NCBI GenBank assembly: GCA_024642565.1
Contig: JAHEAV010000002.1
Location: forward strand, 39,476 to 103,475
Direction: 5' to 3'
Length of the DNA: 64,000 nt
Origin: Erythrobacter sp.
GTDB taxonomy: Bacteria > Pseudomonadota > Alphaproteobacteria > Sphingomonadales > Sphingomonadaceae
Position numbers and translations under genes: made by a program. The notes under the pieces were generated by a model. It saw only the letters and a program-made list of their open reading frames with translations, was not told the DNA's origin and made no database searches. Shown piece after piece: positions 8,946 through 17,747 of the stretch (positions are counted from its first letter, which is position 1; each line of letters starts with the position of its first letter).

Positions 8946-10310
8946 ATGCAGCAGTCCGTCCGCATTACTCGAATAGGCGCGCGCCCCCCTCTCCATCTTT
9001 GGCCACTATTGCTGATCGTGGCAGCTGCGATGGTGTTTGGCGGCGGCGGCAGTCCTGCGGCGGCACCGGAATTGCTGGTGCAGCTGATCACAGCCCTTTG
9101 CCTGTTGGCTATGCTTTTTGGCCCCTGGCGGATGGATATAGCCCGCAAACCAACTGCCTTGGCATGGGCTGCGGCGACAATAATTTTGCTGATACCTATG
9201 GCCCAGCTTGTGCCGCTGCCCCCGCAGGTTTGGCATTCCATGCCGGGCCGGGAACTGGAACGGCAGGCGCTGGCGATTGTCGGGGCGCAGGATCAATGGC
9301 GCAGCTGGACGATTTTTCCGGCGCGGACTCTGGCCAGTTTGCTCGCCATGATTCCGGCTGTGATTGTCTTGCTTGCTACCAGCCGGCTGGAAACACAGGA
9401 TTTCAAATGGCCGATTGCGGTTGTTGCTTGCGTAAGCATTTTGTCCTTGCTGCTCGGCGCGGCGCAACTGGCCGGAGGAGATCAGAGTGGCTTACGGTTC
9501 TACGCCCAATCGAACCCCGGGTTTCTCAATGGCTTTCAGGCCAATCGAAACGCCGAGGCCGATATTCTGCTGATCGGAACCGTGGCGGCATCGGCCCTGT
9601 TCTGGATGATCCACCGGCAAAGAAAGAATGCCCTTGTGATCGGCCTGGCTGCCACTGCGGTTACGTTGCTTTCCTTGGGCGTTATCTTGACCGGATCGCG
9701 CGCGGGCATCGCGTTGCTTCCGCTTGCTTTGGGATTTTCAGGTTTGCTGTGGTTCGGCTGGCGGCGGCGGTTGCTGTTCGCGATTGCTGTGCTGGTGCCT
9801 GTTTCCGGGATCGCGGCCTGGTTTTTGCAAGGAAGCAGCGCCCTGCAAAAAGTCATCAGCCGTTTTGATGGCCACACGGATTTCCGCGGTGAATTGTGGA
9901 CCGATGCGATGTTTGCCATCAATATCTATTGGCCGTTCGGTTCGGGTATCGGCAGTGCGGCGCCTGTACTCACTATGGCCGAACGGCTCGAGATTGTTGA
10001 TCCGACCTCGCCCAATCGCGTGCACAATGATTATCTCGAATTCATTCTCGAGGCGGGAATTTTCGGAGCGGTCATGATGGCCGGTTTCGTTTCGCTTGTG
10101 GTCTGGGCGGCGATTCGGCAATTGCGGAACCGGGATGCAGTAACCCGGCAAATCGTATGCCTGCCCCTTGCAATTCTGGCGATTATCGGCCTCCATTCAA
10201 TTGTGGATTACCCGTTGCGGTCAATGTCTCTAGCGATCATTGCAGCAATGGCATTGGGGATGTTGCTGGCCCGGCCAGCGCCCGCGACCAGGGGAGTGGA
10301 AGCCGCGTGA
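8946..10310 (+). CDS. O-antigen ligase / Wzy-type polymerase family membrane protein
   Basis: A 454-residue polytopic inner-membrane protein with about 11-12 hydrophobic segments. The Wzy_C signature region is clear: LTGSRAGIALLPLALGF, a large periplasmic loop with WTDAMFAINIYWPFGSGIG, and PNRVHNDYLEFILEAGIFGA, where the HND..E pattern is diagnostic of O-antigen ligase and polymerase proteins. It should join polysaccharide repeat units on the periplasmic side or transfer glycan to an acceptor. It overlaps the next gene by GTGA. The locus has a second, different polymerase candidate at 16144, so which of the two is the main polymerase is open. Confidence 0.85.
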   Translation: MQQSVRITRIGARPPLHLWPLLLIVAAAMVFGGGGSPAAAPELLVQLITALCLLAMLFGPWRMDIARKPTALAWAAATIILLIPMAQLVPLPPQVWHSMPGRELERQALAIVGAQDQWRSWTIFPARTLASLLAMIPAVIVLLATSRLETQDFKWPIAVVACVSILSLLLGAAQLAGGDQSGLRFYAQSNPGFLNGFQANRNAEADILLIGTVAASALFWMIHRQRKNALVIGLAATAVTLLSLGVILTGSRAGIALLPLALGFSGLLWFGWRRRLLFAIAVLVPVSGIAAWFLQGSSALQKVISRFDGHTDFRGELWTDAMFAINIYWPFGSGIGSAAPVLTMAERLEIVDPTSPNRVHNDYLEFILEAGIFGAVMMAGFVSLVVWAAIRQLRNRDAVTRQIVCLPLAILAIIGLHSIVDYPLRSMSLAIIAAMALGMLLARPAPATRGVEAA

Positions 10311-11005
10311 CGCGTGAAGGCAATCTGTTGATATTCTTGGGTTCGATTGTGGCTCTGGGCGGCTGCCAGTCGATGCCCGATAATCCTGCCGTTCCCACAG
10401 GCATTGCCGCTTATGACAATATTCCGGTTCAGGCCGGTAATGATGACCAGCAAACCGGTGTGCTGGTAGCGGGAGATGCGCTGGCGATTAAGGTGCTGCG
10501 CGAACCCGATCTCAGTTTTGACCGCGTTGTTGTGGATGAATCCGGCTCCATCCAGATGCCGCTGATCGGATCGGTCACTGTCGCGGGCCTGACACCTGCC
10601 GGGGTTGCGCAGGAACTGACCAATCGCCTTGGCGCGCGCTACCTTCGCGGCCCGCAAATCTCAGTCAATGTTGTTGAGCGGGTTGGCCGGACGGTGACTG
10701 TCGAAGGGGAGGTCGAAAGGCCCGGTATCTTTGCCATTGCTCCGGACACAACGCTGCTTGGCGCATTGGCATTGGCGCAGAGCCCGACCCAATTGGCAAA
10801 GCGGGATTCGATTTTCGTGTTCCGCCAGGTTGATGGTCGGCGGCTCGGGGCGCGATTTGACCTGGGCCAACTGCGCAGTGGGCTGGTCCCGGACCCGCAA
10901 ATATTGCCGGGGGACACAATTGTTGTTGGCTTCTCGGCCAGCAAATCAGCGTTTCAGGATTTCCTGCGGGCAACTCCGCTGCTTAACATTTTCACCTTCT
11001 TTTGA
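10307..11005 (+). CDS. Polysaccharide export outer-membrane lipoprotein (Wza/GumB type)
   Basis: The 232-residue product starts at GTG 10307, overlapping the previous stop. The lipobox is LGGC (Cys20). The Poly_export domain (about 60-145: LVAGDALAIKVLREPDLS, DESGSIQMPLIG, LGARYLRGPQISV) is followed by a SLBB-like domain (VTVEGEVERPGIFAI). Such proteins form the outer-membrane channel for capsule or exopolysaccharide. It is short compared with E. coli Wza (about 380 residues), lacking most repeat SLBB domains and the C-terminal helix, like GumB. The tyrosine kinase gene follows directly. Confidence 0.9.
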   Translation: MTREGNLLIFLGSIVALGGCQSMPDNPAVPTGIAAYDNIPVQAGNDDQQTGVLVAGDALAIKVLREPDLSFDRVVVDESGSIQMPLIGSVTVAGLTPAGVAQELTNRLGARYLRGPQISVNVVERVGRTVTVEGEVERPGIFAIAPDTTLLGALALAQSPTQLAKRDSIFVFRQVDGRRLGARFDLGQLRSGLVPDPQILPGDTIVVGFSASKSAFQDFLRATPLLNIFTFF

Positions 11006-11031
11006 ACGCCACTGCGCGGAGGACATTGATT

Positions 11032-13221
11032 TTGGCCAGCACCCCGTTCCCTCCGCAGGATCCTTACTCGCTCGGCGAGGAAGCCTATCGTGGCGGCGAG
11101 CCGTTTATCGATCTGGGATATGTGGTCGCAATTATCCGGCGCAACCTTTGGTTGATAGGCTTGATTATCGGGATATGTCTGGCCGTTGCACTGGCGGTAA
11201 CCTTGCTGGCGAGACCGCTTTATACCGCCACGGCGACCGTCCAGGTCAGTGAAGCATCGCAGCGGGTTCTGGATTCGCAAGATCCGAATACCGAAGCGAA
11301 TACCTGGGACTATGATCGTTTCATCAACACCGAAGTCGATGTGCTGACCAGCTATGCGCTCGCCGAAATGGTCGAAAACGCGCTCAACATGTCGCAAAAT
11401 GACCGGTTTTTCCGGGCATTCGGAATCCGGCGCGCCGAAGTTGCCGGCGATGGTCCACAGCGTCAGAAGGATGCGGTCAATCTGCTCCGCCGCAATCTTG
11501 ATGTGAGCGTGCCGCGTGACACGCGGATCATCCCGCTTGCCTTCACCTCGGGCGATGCCGGCATATCCGCGCAAGTTGCCAACAGTTTTGCGGAACAATT
11601 CATCCGCGCCGATCTCAAACGGAAGTTCGATTCGACGGCCTATGCGCGTGATTTTGTCTCGGGCCAGCTCGCCGAAGCGAAACAGCGATTGGAAACATCG
11701 GAGCGTGAACTCAACGCCTATGCGCGCAGCGCGGGATTGATCCGGCTGACTGATCCGATTTCCGACGAAAACGGCAAAACGGGTGCCGGCGGGTCCATTA
11801 CCACCGCCAGCCTGATTCAGCTCAACGAAGCGGCGAATGCCGCCCGTGCGAACAGAATTGTGGCTGAGGCCCGGTGGAAAGCGGCTTCGGCCGGGCCATT
11901 GCTCAGTTCGCAGGCGGTTCTGGCTGATCCAACGGTTTCGGCCCTGGTGCGCCGCAAGGCAGAGGTTGAAGCACAGCTGGCGGAAGAATCCTCCCGGCGG
12001 CTGGATAGCCATCCCGACATTGTTTCGCGGCGCACTGAATTGTCCCAAATCCAGGCCGATCTCAATGTTTCGGCCAATAATGTACGGCGTTCAATTCGGT
12101 CCGAATATGACGCAGCGAAGGCCGCAGAAGGGGCCCTGAGCGCACAAGTGCGCGATTTGAAGGGCGCATCCCTGTCCGAACAGGACAGTTCGGTGCAATA
12201 TGCCTTGCTGGCCCGTGAAGCGGATACGAACCGGCAATTATACGACGAATTTCTACAGCGTTATAAGCAGCTGAACGCCCAGGCGGGGGTCAGTGCGAGC
12301 AATATATCGGTCATCGACCGGGCGCAGGTGCCCGCGGTGCCTTCATCGCCCAGCCTCTTCTTCAATCTGGGCGTCGGTTTGCTGCTCGGCTGTGCAATTG
12401 CCGGCGGGGTCGTTTTCCTGCGCGCGGAAATGGACGATTCCATCAGGGTCCCTGAAGATATCGGCGACAAGCTGGAACTTCCGCTGCTTGGGGTTATTCC
12501 GCTGGAAACGGTGGAGGACTTTGATCTTGCCCTTGGCAACCCCAAATCACCTGTTTCGGAAGCCTATTATTCGCTGGCCGGAAGCCTGCTTTATGCCACG
12601 GCAAAGGGGCTTGCGCCGACTATCCTGATAACCAGCAGCCAGCCATCGGAAGGCAAATCCAGCACTTCGCGCGCGCTGGCGAGTACGTTTGCCCGCATGG
12701 GCCGCCGTGTCGTTCTGGTCGATGCGGATGTCCGCTGCCCGACACTACACATCAAGGCCGGGATCGATGGCGAAATCGGCCTGACCACCGTGCTGACCGG
12801 GCAGGCTGCCTTGTCCGATGCCGTGATCGATTGCGCCGCTCCGGGATTTGCACACTTGCCTGCGGGGCCAATTCCGCCGTCGCCGACCGAATTGCTCGGC
12901 TCGGCAGCCATGCAGGATGTGATCGACCGGCTGGCGGAGCAATATGACCTCGTACTGATCGATTCCAGCCCGATCCTTGGCCTGGCCGATGCGCCGTTGC
13001 TGTCTGTCCTGGTGGATGGTGTGCTGTTTGTTGTGGAAGCCGGAAAGGCGCGGCGCGGCGCTCTCAAGACTTCGTTGCGGCGCCTGAAGGCAATGCGCCC
13101 CAATATCCTCGGCGGGGTCCTTACCAAGTTTGATCCCGTGGATGTCTCGAACAGCTATTCCAGCTATTATGGCTATGATTACTACACCTATAACAAGGCG
13201 GGCGGTGCCGGCGCGGGGTGA
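11032..13221 (+). CDS. Polysaccharide co-polymerase / BY-type tyrosine kinase (Wzc type)
   Basis: About 729 residues from a TTG at 11032, chosen because GGAGG (11018-11022) lies 9 bases upstream; frames from TTG 11002 or 11026 are also open. The N-terminal Wzz domain has a membrane segment (near 38-58) and a long coiled-coil periplasmic part. A second membrane segment follows (SLFFNLGVGLLLGCAIAGGV), then a cytoplasmic kinase with Walker A SSQPSEGKSS (about 530), Walker A' VVLVDADVR (about 560) and Walker B LVLIDSSP. The C-terminus is a tyrosine cluster (SYSSYYGYDYYTY), the autophosphorylation tail. It controls chain length and export together with the Wza-type lipoprotein just upstream. Confidence 0.93.
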   Translation: MASTPFPPQDPYSLGEEAYRGGEPFIDLGYVVAIIRRNLWLIGLIIGICLAVALAVTLLARPLYTATATVQVSEASQRVLDSQDPNTEANTWDYDRFINTEVDVLTSYALAEMVENALNMSQNDRFFRAFGIRRAEVAGDGPQRQKDAVNLLRRNLDVSVPRDTRIIPLAFTSGDAGISAQVANSFAEQFIRADLKRKFDSTAYARDFVSGQLAEAKQRLETSERELNAYARSAGLIRLTDPISDENGKTGAGGSITTASLIQLNEAANAARANRIVAEARWKAASAGPLLSSQAVLADPTVSALVRRKAEVEAQLAEESSRRLDSHPDIVSRRTELSQIQADLNVSANNVRRSIRSEYDAAKAAEGALSAQVRDLKGASLSEQDSSVQYALLAREADTNRQLYDEFLQRYKQLNAQAGVSASNISVIDRAQVPAVPSSPSLFFNLGVGLLLGCAIAGGVVFLRAEMDDSIRVPEDIGDKLELPLLGVIPLETVEDFDLALGNPKSPVSEAYYSLAGSLLYATAKGLAPTILITSSQPSEGKSSTSRALASTFARMGRRVVLVDADVRCPTLHIKAGIDGEIGLTTVLTGQAALSDAVIDCAAPGFAHLPAGPIPPSPTELLGSAAMQDVIDRLAEQYDLVLIDSSPILGLADAPLLSVLVDGVLFVVEAGKARRGALKTSLRRLKAMRPNILGGVLTKFDPVDVSNSYSSYYGYDYYTYNKAGGAGAG

Positions 13222-13225
13222 AGCG

Positions 13226-14407
13226 ATGCGCGCCACGCCAATGCGGCTTGCCCTGACATTTTTGGCCTTGGCTTATGGCGCGGCTTCGCTTGGCAGCGGA
13301 ATCGACCGCATTCTTGGTCAACTGCCCGCCGGTGCAGGCACGCCAATCCTGATCGCCCCAGCGCCATTTGCCGACAGCAGCCTTCGCCGTGCGGCCGCGG
13401 TGCAATTGGCCGATGGGCATGACGCACGCGCCGCTTCGCTTGCCCGGAAAGCCGTAGTTCGTTCACCGCTCGAGCCGCAGGCAAGCAGCCTGTTGGGTGC
13501 GGCACTGCTGGGTGAGCAGAATTCTGTTTCTGCCGATGCTGCGTTCAGGATCAGCGGGCAGCTTGGCTGGCGCGACGGGGCCACGCAGACCTATTGGATG
13601 CAGGCAGCCCTTGCGGCTGGCGAGGTCGCCATTGCGTCTGAACGGCTTGATGCGATCCTGCGGCTCGAACCTTTGAAGGCGCATCTGGCAGTGCCATCGG
13701 CGTATCTCGAAGGCGGGCAGGAAGGGCGATCCGCACTTGCCGCCCGGCTGGCAAATGGGCCGGGATGGTTGCCATCGTATTTCGATCCGGGGCCGGAGGT
13801 CCAACGGTTTCAATTGGTCCAGCGAGCGCAGGTCGCGCAGCAATTGGCGACCAGGAAAATCGTGGGCTGCGCCGCGATTGCCTCTTTCACTCGGCGCTTG
13901 GTTGCAGAGGAGATGATCGGCGCGGCGCAGGATGTGTGGCGGGCGCATTGTCCGCCAGCCCGCAATGCCTTGCTGGCCGACGGGGACTTTGCCGATCAAT
14001 CGCCATTTGGCCGGTCACCCTTCGCCTGGGAGAAATTTGCAGACGGTTCGTTAAGCCAGGTCCCGGCCAGCCCCAAGGGCGGGCTGCTGTTGGAAAGCAC
14101 AGCCTCCTTCCCGCGCAAGGTCGTCCGGCAGTTGCTGGTTCTGAAGCCGGGCACCTACCGCCTTTCGTGGAGCGCGCTCGATGCACAAGGCCGCCCCAAT
14201 GACAGGATCACGGCGAATGTTGGCTGCTCTCCGCAAGGGCCTCAGCAACGGATTCCCGCTGCCGCTGCCAACCAACGAATGGCAGCCGAATGGCGTGTCA
14301 CCGGTGATTGCGAAGGCCGCTGGCTGACCTTTTCCCTGGCACCGGGCAACGGTGGGATTACCTTTGGCAATGTGCGGCTGGAACAGGTTGCGTCCGCCCC
14401 CCGTTAA
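13226..14407 (+). CDS. TPR-like membrane-anchored protein with C-terminal beta-sandwich
   Basis: A 393-residue product whose ATG (13226) lies 4 bases after the kinase stop. An N-terminal hydrophobic segment (about 6-26) may be a signal or anchor. Residues about 45-240 are Ala/Leu-rich helices with tetratricopeptide-like periodicity (DARAASLARKAVVRSPLEPQ, DAAFRISGQLGWRDG). Residues about 250-393 look like a carbohydrate-binding-type beta sandwich (DGDFADQSPFG.FAWEKF, LVLKPGTYRLSWSALD, LTFSLAPGNGGITFGNVRLE). Proteins of this kind occur in sphingomonad exopolysaccharide operons but I know no assigned function. A scaffolding role in the export complex is inference. Confidence 0.65.
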   Translation: MRATPMRLALTFLALAYGAASLGSGIDRILGQLPAGAGTPILIAPAPFADSSLRRAAAVQLADGHDARAASLARKAVVRSPLEPQASSLLGAALLGEQNSVSADAAFRISGQLGWRDGATQTYWMQAALAAGEVAIASERLDAILRLEPLKAHLAVPSAYLEGGQEGRSALAARLANGPGWLPSYFDPGPEVQRFQLVQRAQVAQQLATRKIVGCAAIASFTRRLVAEEMIGAAQDVWRAHCPPARNALLADGDFADQSPFGRSPFAWEKFADGSLSQVPASPKGGLLLESTASFPRKVVRQLLVLKPGTYRLSWSALDAQGRPNDRITANVGCSPQGPQQRIPAAAANQRMAAEWRVTGDCEGRWLTFSLAPGNGGITFGNVRLEQVASAPR

Positions 14408-14417
14408 TCCGGCCCCG

Positions 14418-14999
14418 TTAGTCCGGCCCCTGTTTATCCGGATGCCGCACACGCTGCTTCACAGCTGAGGCGGGGTTCCCGCGATAAACGGTCCAGGGTT
14501 CGGTGTTTTCAAACAAGGCTCCGCGCGCCGCCAACACCGATCCTTCAGCCATGGAAACGCCCGGCCCGACAAAGGCTTCGGCAGCGACCCAGCAATATTC
14601 CGCCAGAGCCACAGGCTTCAGCAACAGCTGAAAATCGGGATCGCCGATATCGTGGGAACTGGCGCAGAGATGGGCGCCCTGAGATACGACACTGCGCGCA
14701 CCAATGGCAATTCGGCCCTGATTGTACAAATGGACGCCTGGCCCGATCAGAACATTTCGGCCCAGCTCAAGATTTCTCGGCAGCCAGATCCTTGCGCTGG
14801 CGTGGACGCGTGCGCCGCGCCCCAGCTTCGCCCCGAAGACGCGCAGCAGAAGCCTCCGCCAAGGATGGAAGGGAGGCGGTGTCCAACGTGCCAGCACCAG
14901 CCAGGCGGCAATCCAGACCAGCCGCTGCACGCGGTTGCCCAGCGAAAAACTCGGCCCACCGTCCAGCGGTTTGTTTATCGATGCATCAAGGGGGGTCAT
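14418..14999 (-). CDS. WcaF-type hexapeptide acetyltransferase
   Basis: A 193-residue left-handed beta-helix acyltransferase that probably O-acetylates a sugar of the repeat unit with acetyl-CoA. The N-terminal half has the WcaF-like block WTPPPFHPWRRLLLRVFGAK. Hexapeptide turns follow (ARVHASARIWLP, LGRNVLIGPGVHLYNQG, IAIGARSVVSQGAHLCASSHDI) with the candidate catalytic His in ASSHDI, then VGPGVSMAEGSVLAARGAL and the closing YRGNPASAVKQR. It is the last gene of a leftward operon and overlaps the upstream glycosyltransferase by 4 bases (ATGA). It is convergent with the + strand gene at 13226. Confidence 0.85.
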   Translation of the reverse strand: MTPLDASINKPLDGGPSFSLGNRVQRLVWIAAWLVLARWTPPPFHPWRRLLLRVFGAKLGRGARVHASARIWLPRNLELGRNVLIGPGVHLYNQGRIAIGARSVVSQGAHLCASSHDIGDPDFQLLLKPVALAEYCWVAAEAFVGPGVSMAEGSVLAARGALFENTEPWTVYRGNPASAVKQRVRHPDKQGPD

Positions 15000-16147
15000 G
15001 CGGCATCATCCCGGTTGCTGTGTCTTGCGCGCAGATCATGATAGGCGGCGGCCCAGCGATCCGCGACCACATCTGCCGAAAATGGGCCGGCGGCAAGACC
15101 CGATGCCGCCTGCGACATTGCCAGCCACTGCGGCTGGGGCATGGTCAGAAACGCGCGCAGGCCGGTGGCAAGGGCAACCGGACTGTGGCCAGATCTGATT
15201 GCGGCACCAGCGGCGAATCCTTCGGGCAAGTTGCTGTTTTCGGTCATCAAGGTTGGGGTGCCTTCAGCCCATGCCTCCAGCACCACGATGGGCTGGCCTT
15301 CGCTGAATGACGGCAGGACAAGCATCCGCGCTTCGCGCAGCAATGCGGATTTATCCTCGCCATAAACGGCGCCGACGAATTCGATGGAGCCGGGCGCCTG
15401 TGCCAGCCTTTCTTTCAACTGGGCCACATGGGCGGGCTCCCCCCATCCGGCAATGCATAGCCGCGCGCCGGTGGCCTCCACCAGATTGCCCAGCTCAGCC
15501 CAGGCTTCAATCAGGGAGCCGATATTCTTCTTGGGGTGAATTCGCCCGAGATAGAGGACACGGGGTGCGGCAATCCTGCTGCGGGACGGTGCGGCTGTTG
15601 GCCCCGGATTGGGGATCACCAGAGTATCCGTTCTGCCGGTTTCACGCGCGATGTCCGCCGCTTCGCAATCGGTCAAGGCGTGCAGTGCCGTGGCGGCCCG
15701 CCAGCTGGATCGTTCATAGCCTATCCGCGCGATTGCTTTCTGCGCTCTCCCTCGCGCGGTAATCCAGCGGTCGAGCATGCCGTGCGGACTGATGCAATAG
15801 GGCCTGCCGGTTCGGCGGGCCCAGACGGCGGCGGCGCGGGACGGGTACATCCAGATGCCGTGAAGATGGAGCAGATCCAGATCGGCTGCGAGCAGGCGTT
15901 CGACCAAACCGGGCGCATAGCCGAACCGGCCCGGCCCGCTCACCGGTATGTGATGCATTTGCGCGGCCCCGAACCGGGCACGATCTTCGGCCGAATGTTC
16001 GTCTGCCAGTGACAGGACAACCGGTTCACCCCGAAGGTGCCGGATCATTGCGGCCTGCTGTGCCACCGCTTCGAACACGCCGCCGCCCAGGCGTGATGCC
16101 GACGCCGTGAGCAGGCCGATCCGCAAGCCGCACAGATCGCCGTTCAT
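14996..16147 (-). CDS. Glycosyltransferase, GT4 family
   Basis: A 383-residue GT-B fold enzyme. The N-terminal acceptor domain contains the LLHLHGIWMYPS and CISPHGMLDRW blocks usual in polysaccharide GT4 enzymes. The C-terminal donor domain has VLYLGRIHPKKNIGSLIEAW and LPSFSEGQPIVVLEAWAEGTP, the EX7E-type nucleotide-sugar site. It overlaps neighbours on both sides by ATGA, so acetyltransferase, this GT and the polymerase at 16144 form one tightly coupled unit. Donor and acceptor cannot be told from sequence. Confidence 0.9.
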   Translation of the reverse strand: MNGDLCGLRIGLLTASASRLGGGVFEAVAQQAAMIRHLRGEPVVLSLADEHSAEDRARFGAAQMHHIPVSGPGRFGYAPGLVERLLAADLDLLHLHGIWMYPSRAAAVWARRTGRPYCISPHGMLDRWITARGRAQKAIARIGYERSSWRAATALHALTDCEAADIARETGRTDTLVIPNPGPTAAPSRSRIAAPRVLYLGRIHPKKNIGSLIEAWAELGNLVEATGARLCIAGWGEPAHVAQLKERLAQAPGSIEFVGAVYGEDKSALLREARMLVLPSFSEGQPIVVLEAWAEGTPTLMTENSNLPEGFAAGAAIRSGHSPVALATGLRAFLTMPQPQWLAMSQAASGLAAGPFSADVVADRWAAAYHDLRARHSNRDDAA

Positions 16148-17652
16148 TTGACCCGGGTCCCGGCTGATGACCGGAACCGATAGGCACGCGGCAGCTTGGC
16201 TTGTGCTGCACTCTGGCTTTCTGCCTTGGCCGGTTTAGGTGCCAAATCCCCGCGCGCACGGGCGGCGCGACCGGGCAATTGGGATGCTGTCCGGTCATCG
16301 GGACCCACCGGGCCATGGTGCGGATCATCCCTTTTCGGGCCAGCGGTGCGTGCCGGGACGATCCCGAACAGGCGGGCGATCAGGTAGAGTGTCACCAGTG
16401 GAAAGGCCAGAAACAGCAGGAAACGCAGCATTGTCACCAGGACCCCGTCGCGAAAGAACAGGATCGAAAGCGGCAGGATCACCAGATAGGATATAAGCCG
16501 CAGGCCTTGTGCCCGATTGCGCGCGAAGGCTTCGTAAACCCAGCCCCACAGCGCGCCGAAAAGCGCACACCACAGGGCAACACCAGCAAATCCAAGACTA
16601 TACCAACCTTCTCCCGGCAGCGATCGGGTCATGCCAATCGGGTAACCATAGTCCATCAAATTGAACAGTTTGATCGGTTCACCCACCGGCTTGCCCGGCC
16701 ACAACACGCGGGGCACTGGCTCAGTAAAGACCTGCAGATTGTCCAGGAAGTAACCATAGGTACCCGTGCGCGCAGGGATGGTGTGGGTCAGATATTCGAC
16801 ATATTCAAGATTGCCGGTGTCCATGCCTTCGAGGAAGCGGGGATCATCGCCCGAATTCCACGCATCGACCTGACTTTCCACAAACAGCCCGCGGATCGCG
16901 TGGCCGCGGTCGTTACCCACTGCCGTAAACACCCCGGCAAGAACGATGAAGGCCAGAACCATCCGGACATCGGGCCATTTGCGGCGCCGTTCGTAAAGCC
17001 AGATCAGCCCCAACGCCACAGCAGCGAGAATGAAGGGGCCGCGCGTTCCCGTGCCGCCGCCCAATATGACGAACGCAGCCAGCGGGAGAAAGGAATACCA
17101 GCGAAACCGCATCAGCCAGGCGAATATTACCGCGATCGGGCCGAGCATCAGCCGCGATTCGTAGAAATAGCCGTTTGATTGCGTGTTGATGGAAATGCCC
17201 GTCTGATGGTCCATCACCATTTGGCCCATTCCCGAAATGTCGGCCGCCCATGATGTCAGCATGGAATAAATTGCGACTGGCGCCAACACCAGTGCCATCA
17301 GGGCAAACGGAACGATCAGGCGGTTGCGCAACGCCTCGTCGCCCGGCGTCCGGGTGAAGGTAATGGGGGTGCGCGCCACATAGAGGTTGGCGATCCCGAA
17401 TGCGACCAGCCCGATCATTGTAACCAGCAGGGCATCGGTCTTTTCAGACAGGCTCGGGGTGAAGAGATAGGCTTTGTAGATCAGATTATAGCCGCGATAA
17501 TAGACCAGCGGCGGGCGGATCACGAACAGCAGAAAATGGAATGTGAGATAGAAGGCGAAAGGGTGGAATACAGAGGCCGCCGGCTTACGGACAAAGACGA
17601 AAACCATCGCGGCCCACAGCAGGAAATTGGCGAGCATGATAAATTCGTACAT
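16144..17652 (-). CDS. Wzy-like polysaccharide polymerase (oligosaccharide repeat unit polymerase family)
   Basis: A 502-residue polytopic membrane protein with about 11-12 hydrophobic segments and a basic, Pro/Ala-rich cytoplasmic tail (about 440-502). The large non-membrane loop in the middle (GDDPRFLEGMDTGNLEYVEYLTHTIPARTGTYG, then VLWPGKP and PGEGWYSLGFAG) resembles the repeat-unit polymerase group (EpsG/WzyE-like) rather than the Wzy_C group at 8946. It should polymerise undecaprenyl-linked repeat units in the periplasm. It starts the leftward 17652-14418 unit. The 95-base gap upstream contains no gene. Confidence 0.8.
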   Translation of the reverse strand: MYEFIMLANFLLWAAMVFVFVRKPAASVFHPFAFYLTFHFLLFVIRPPLVYYRGYNLIYKAYLFTPSLSEKTDALLVTMIGLVAFGIANLYVARTPITFTRTPGDEALRNRLIVPFALMALVLAPVAIYSMLTSWAADISGMGQMVMDHQTGISINTQSNGYFYESRLMLGPIAVIFAWLMRFRWYSFLPLAAFVILGGGTGTRGPFILAAVALGLIWLYERRRKWPDVRMVLAFIVLAGVFTAVGNDRGHAIRGLFVESQVDAWNSGDDPRFLEGMDTGNLEYVEYLTHTIPARTGTYGYFLDNLQVFTEPVPRVLWPGKPVGEPIKLFNLMDYGYPIGMTRSLPGEGWYSLGFAGVALWCALFGALWGWVYEAFARNRAQGLRLISYLVILPLSILFFRDGVLVTMLRFLLFLAFPLVTLYLIARLFGIVPARTAGPKRDDPHHGPVGPDDRTASQLPGRAARARGDLAPKPAKAESQSAAQAKLPRAYRFRSSAGTRVK

Positions 17653-17747
17653 GCCTTAACGCCCCGCCTCTGGCCCGGGTCTTTCAACCCGCTGTATCGG
17701 CAAACCCATCCTGCCAGCTTTTTTCCTAACGCAGAGGTAGGCGGCGT

